This document shows, in pieces, positions 41,301-42,068 of a stretch of 42,068 nucleotides of DNA. The notes under the pieces are model-generated. The model saw nothing but the letters and a program-made list of their open reading frames with translations. It did not search any database and was not told the origin of the DNA. This DNA comes from Bacillota bacterium (lineage in GTDB: Bacteria; Bacillota; Clostridia; Lachnospirales; Lachnospiraceae): contig JAEZUR010000007.1 of the NCBI GenBank assembly GCA_023420935.1, positions 1-42,068 of the forward strand, in the 5' to 3' direction. The position numbers and the translations under genes were made by a program. Each line of letters opens with the position of its first letter. Position 1 is the first letter of the stretch.

Positions 41301-42068
41301 TTCAACTCCAGGGGTAGGCTTGATTTCTCCTCCACCACATCATGATATTTACTCGATTGAAGATTTAGCACAGTTAATTTATGATTTAAAGAATTCTAAC
41401 AAAGACGCTAGAATCTCTGTTAAATTAGTATCAGAAGCTGGTGTTGGTACCATTGCTGCAGGTGTTGCAAAAGCAGGTGCTGGAGTAATTCTAATCTCAG
41501 GTTTTGATGGTGGTACCGGTGCAGCTCCAAAGAGTTCCATTTACAATGCAGGTCTTCCATGGGAACTTGGTCTTGCAGAAACACACCAGACATTAATGAT
41601 GAACGGTCTTCGTTCTAAAGTAGTCATTGAAACAGATGGTAAGTTAATGAATGGCCGTGACGTGTTAGTAGCTGCTTTACTTGGTGCAGAAGAGTACGGT
41701 TTTGCAACCGCTCCATTGGTTACTATGGGTTGCGTTATGATGAGAGTTTGTAATCTGGATACTTGTCCAGTTGGTGTTGCAACTCAGAATCCAGCACTTC
41801 GTAAGAACTTTAAAGGTAAACCAGAATATGTAGAAAATTATATGCGTTTTGTTGCTCAGGAACTTCGTGAATATATGGCGAAGCTTGGAATCAAAACAGT
41901 TGGTGAATTAGTAGGACGTACTGATTTATTAAAGAAGAACAACCTAGTTAATTCAGATCGTGCTAAATCAGTAGATTTAACTGCTATCTTCGATGCAAGC
42001 CTTGGAGAAGGATGCAAGAATAATAAATTTGATCCAGCTGAAATCTATGATTTTGAATTGGAGAATAC
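38362..42068 (+). CDS. gltB: glutamate synthase large subunit (5' part, runs off the window)
   Basis: First about 1235 residues of the glutamate synthase large chain; the gene continues past the right edge. The glutaminase nucleophile Cys26 (HDNCGIGAVV) would be exposed by removing a 25-residue propeptide. The class II amidotransferase domain fills about 26-430 (FSTNTQPSWQRAHP, NGEINT). A central domain follows. The FMN-synthase domain begins near 860 (GAMSYGSISEEAHETL, PGEGGHLPGGK). The 3Fe-4S ligands are C1124, C1130 and C1135. It makes glutamate from glutamine and 2-oxoglutarate. No frameshift seen. Confidence 0.95.
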   Translation, partial: MKKEILEECKREKSGLYDPRFEHDNCGIGAVVNIKGIKTHGTVENALKIVENLEHRAGKDAEGKTGDGVGILLQISHKFFSKVAKELNIEIGGEREYGVGMFFFPQDELMRNQAKKMFEIVVKKEGLEFLGWRETPTYPEVLGSKAVECMPYIMQCFIKKPDHVTNGLEFDRLLYIARRVFEKSSNNTYVVSLSSRTIVYKGMFLVGQLRTFFGDLQDNDYESAIATVHSRFSTNTQPSWQRAHPNRVIVHNGEINTIRGNADKMLGREEMMDPSYLNGQIHKVLPVVNTEGSDSAMLDNTLEFLLMNGLELPLAVMITIPEPWINDKSISAAKRDFYQYYATMMEPWDGPASILFSDGDLMGAILDRNGLRPSRYYITSDDQLILSSEVGVLDIPAENIVKKERLRPGKMLLVDTVNGTLIDDEDLKNRYATRQPYGEWIDGNLVCLKDIHAPNKKVQEYSAEERARLQKAFGYTYEEVKSSILPMAKTGAEPIAAMGVDSPLPVLSEKEQPLFNYFRQLFAQVTNPPIDAIREEIVTATSVYLGKDGNLIEEKPENCHVLKIENPILTSTDLLKIKTMKKPGFKVEVVPITYYKNTDLTKAIEQLFVEADRAYKDGANILILTDRGVDENHVAIPSLLAVSALQQYLVRTKKRTSIAMILESAEPRDVHHFATLLGYGASAINPYLAQETIGELIAHNMLDKDFYEAVYDYNKAILKGIVKIASKMGISTIQSYQGSKIFEAIGVGKEVIDKYFTDTVSRIGGISINDIEKQVDNLHNKAFDPLGLSTDLTLDSIGSHKLRSQKEEHLYNPQTIHLLQQSTRTGDYDMFKQYSELINKEENRITLRGLMDFNFPTEGISIDEVESVDSIVKRFKTGAMSYGSISEEAHETLAIAMNNLGGKSNSGEGGESIERLTVGKDGLNKCSAIKQVASGRFGVTSRYLVSAKEIQIKMAQGAKPGEGGHLPGGKVYPWVAKTRHSTPGVGLISPPPHHDIYSIEDLAQLIYDLKNSNKDARISVKLVSEAGVGTIAAGVAKAGAGVILISGFDGGTGAAPKSSIYNAGLPWELGLAETHQTLMMNGLRSKVVIETDGKLMNGRDVLVAALLGAEEYGFATAPLVTMGCVMMRVCNLDTCPVGVATQNPALRKNFKGKPEYVENYMRFVAQELREYMAKLGIKTVGELVGRTDLLKKNNLVNSDRAKSVDLTAIFDASLGEGCKNNKFDPAEIYDFELEN

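Overview
The window is low-GC, densely coded DNA with strong Shine-Dalgarno sites, TTG and GTG starts, sigma-A promoters with 17-base spacers, a T-box, a TPP riboswitch, [FeFe]-hydrogenase maturation genes and a split Fe-S serine dehydratase. Together these suggest an anaerobic, probably motile clostridium, most likely of the Lachnospiraceae type. The taxon is an inference, since there is no rRNA here.

Layout. 1-1.9 kb: a small operon of a DUF523 protein, a HAD hydrolase and an Asp/Glu-type racemase. 2.0-4.9 kb: a DUF2318 Cys-rich exported protein, an SH3-NlpC/P60 wall hydrolase and a membrane-anchored unknown. The first two share a promoter-proximal double box. 5.0-8.5 kb: NADH oxidase, then an unassigned terminator/antiterminator leader and a GC-rich repeat patch, then a TM1266-type regulator and hydG. 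8.5-12.2 kb: a TPP riboswitch followed by a thiamine-binding YkoF-like protein and an ABC importer for a thiamine precursor. A 187-base inverted-repeat element sits inside this gene set. 12.2-15.7 kb: a DUF1002 protein and a trans-sulfuration pair (MetB-like and MalY-like). 15.7-19.7 kb: a T-box leader with gatCAB and a PilZ protein. 19.8-23 kb: a leucine-rich-repeat/SGNH exported protein and a convergent FliK-like gene with a sigma-28-like promoter.

23-30 kb is a sulfur block: a cysteine-free Rrf2 (CymR-like) regulator, metY, a NifS-type desulfurase, a TtcA-type tRNA thiolase and metNIQ. 30-31 kb: a TetR/GNAT pair behind two operator palindromes. 31.3-34.9 kb is an accessory island: a polymorphic toxin with an EC869-type nuclease C-terminus, its likely immunity gene, a gene remnant and a small orphan gene. 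34.9-37.2 kb (minus strand): sdaAB, sdaAA and a GNAT enzyme. 37.3-42.1 kb: tcdA and the start of gltB behind an attenuator; gltB runs off the right edge.

The most unusual items are the attenuator upstream of the hydG genes, the inverted-repeat element abutting the thiamine permease, the 34-base tandem repeats, the toxin island, and the possible ANTAR-type hairpin before gltB.
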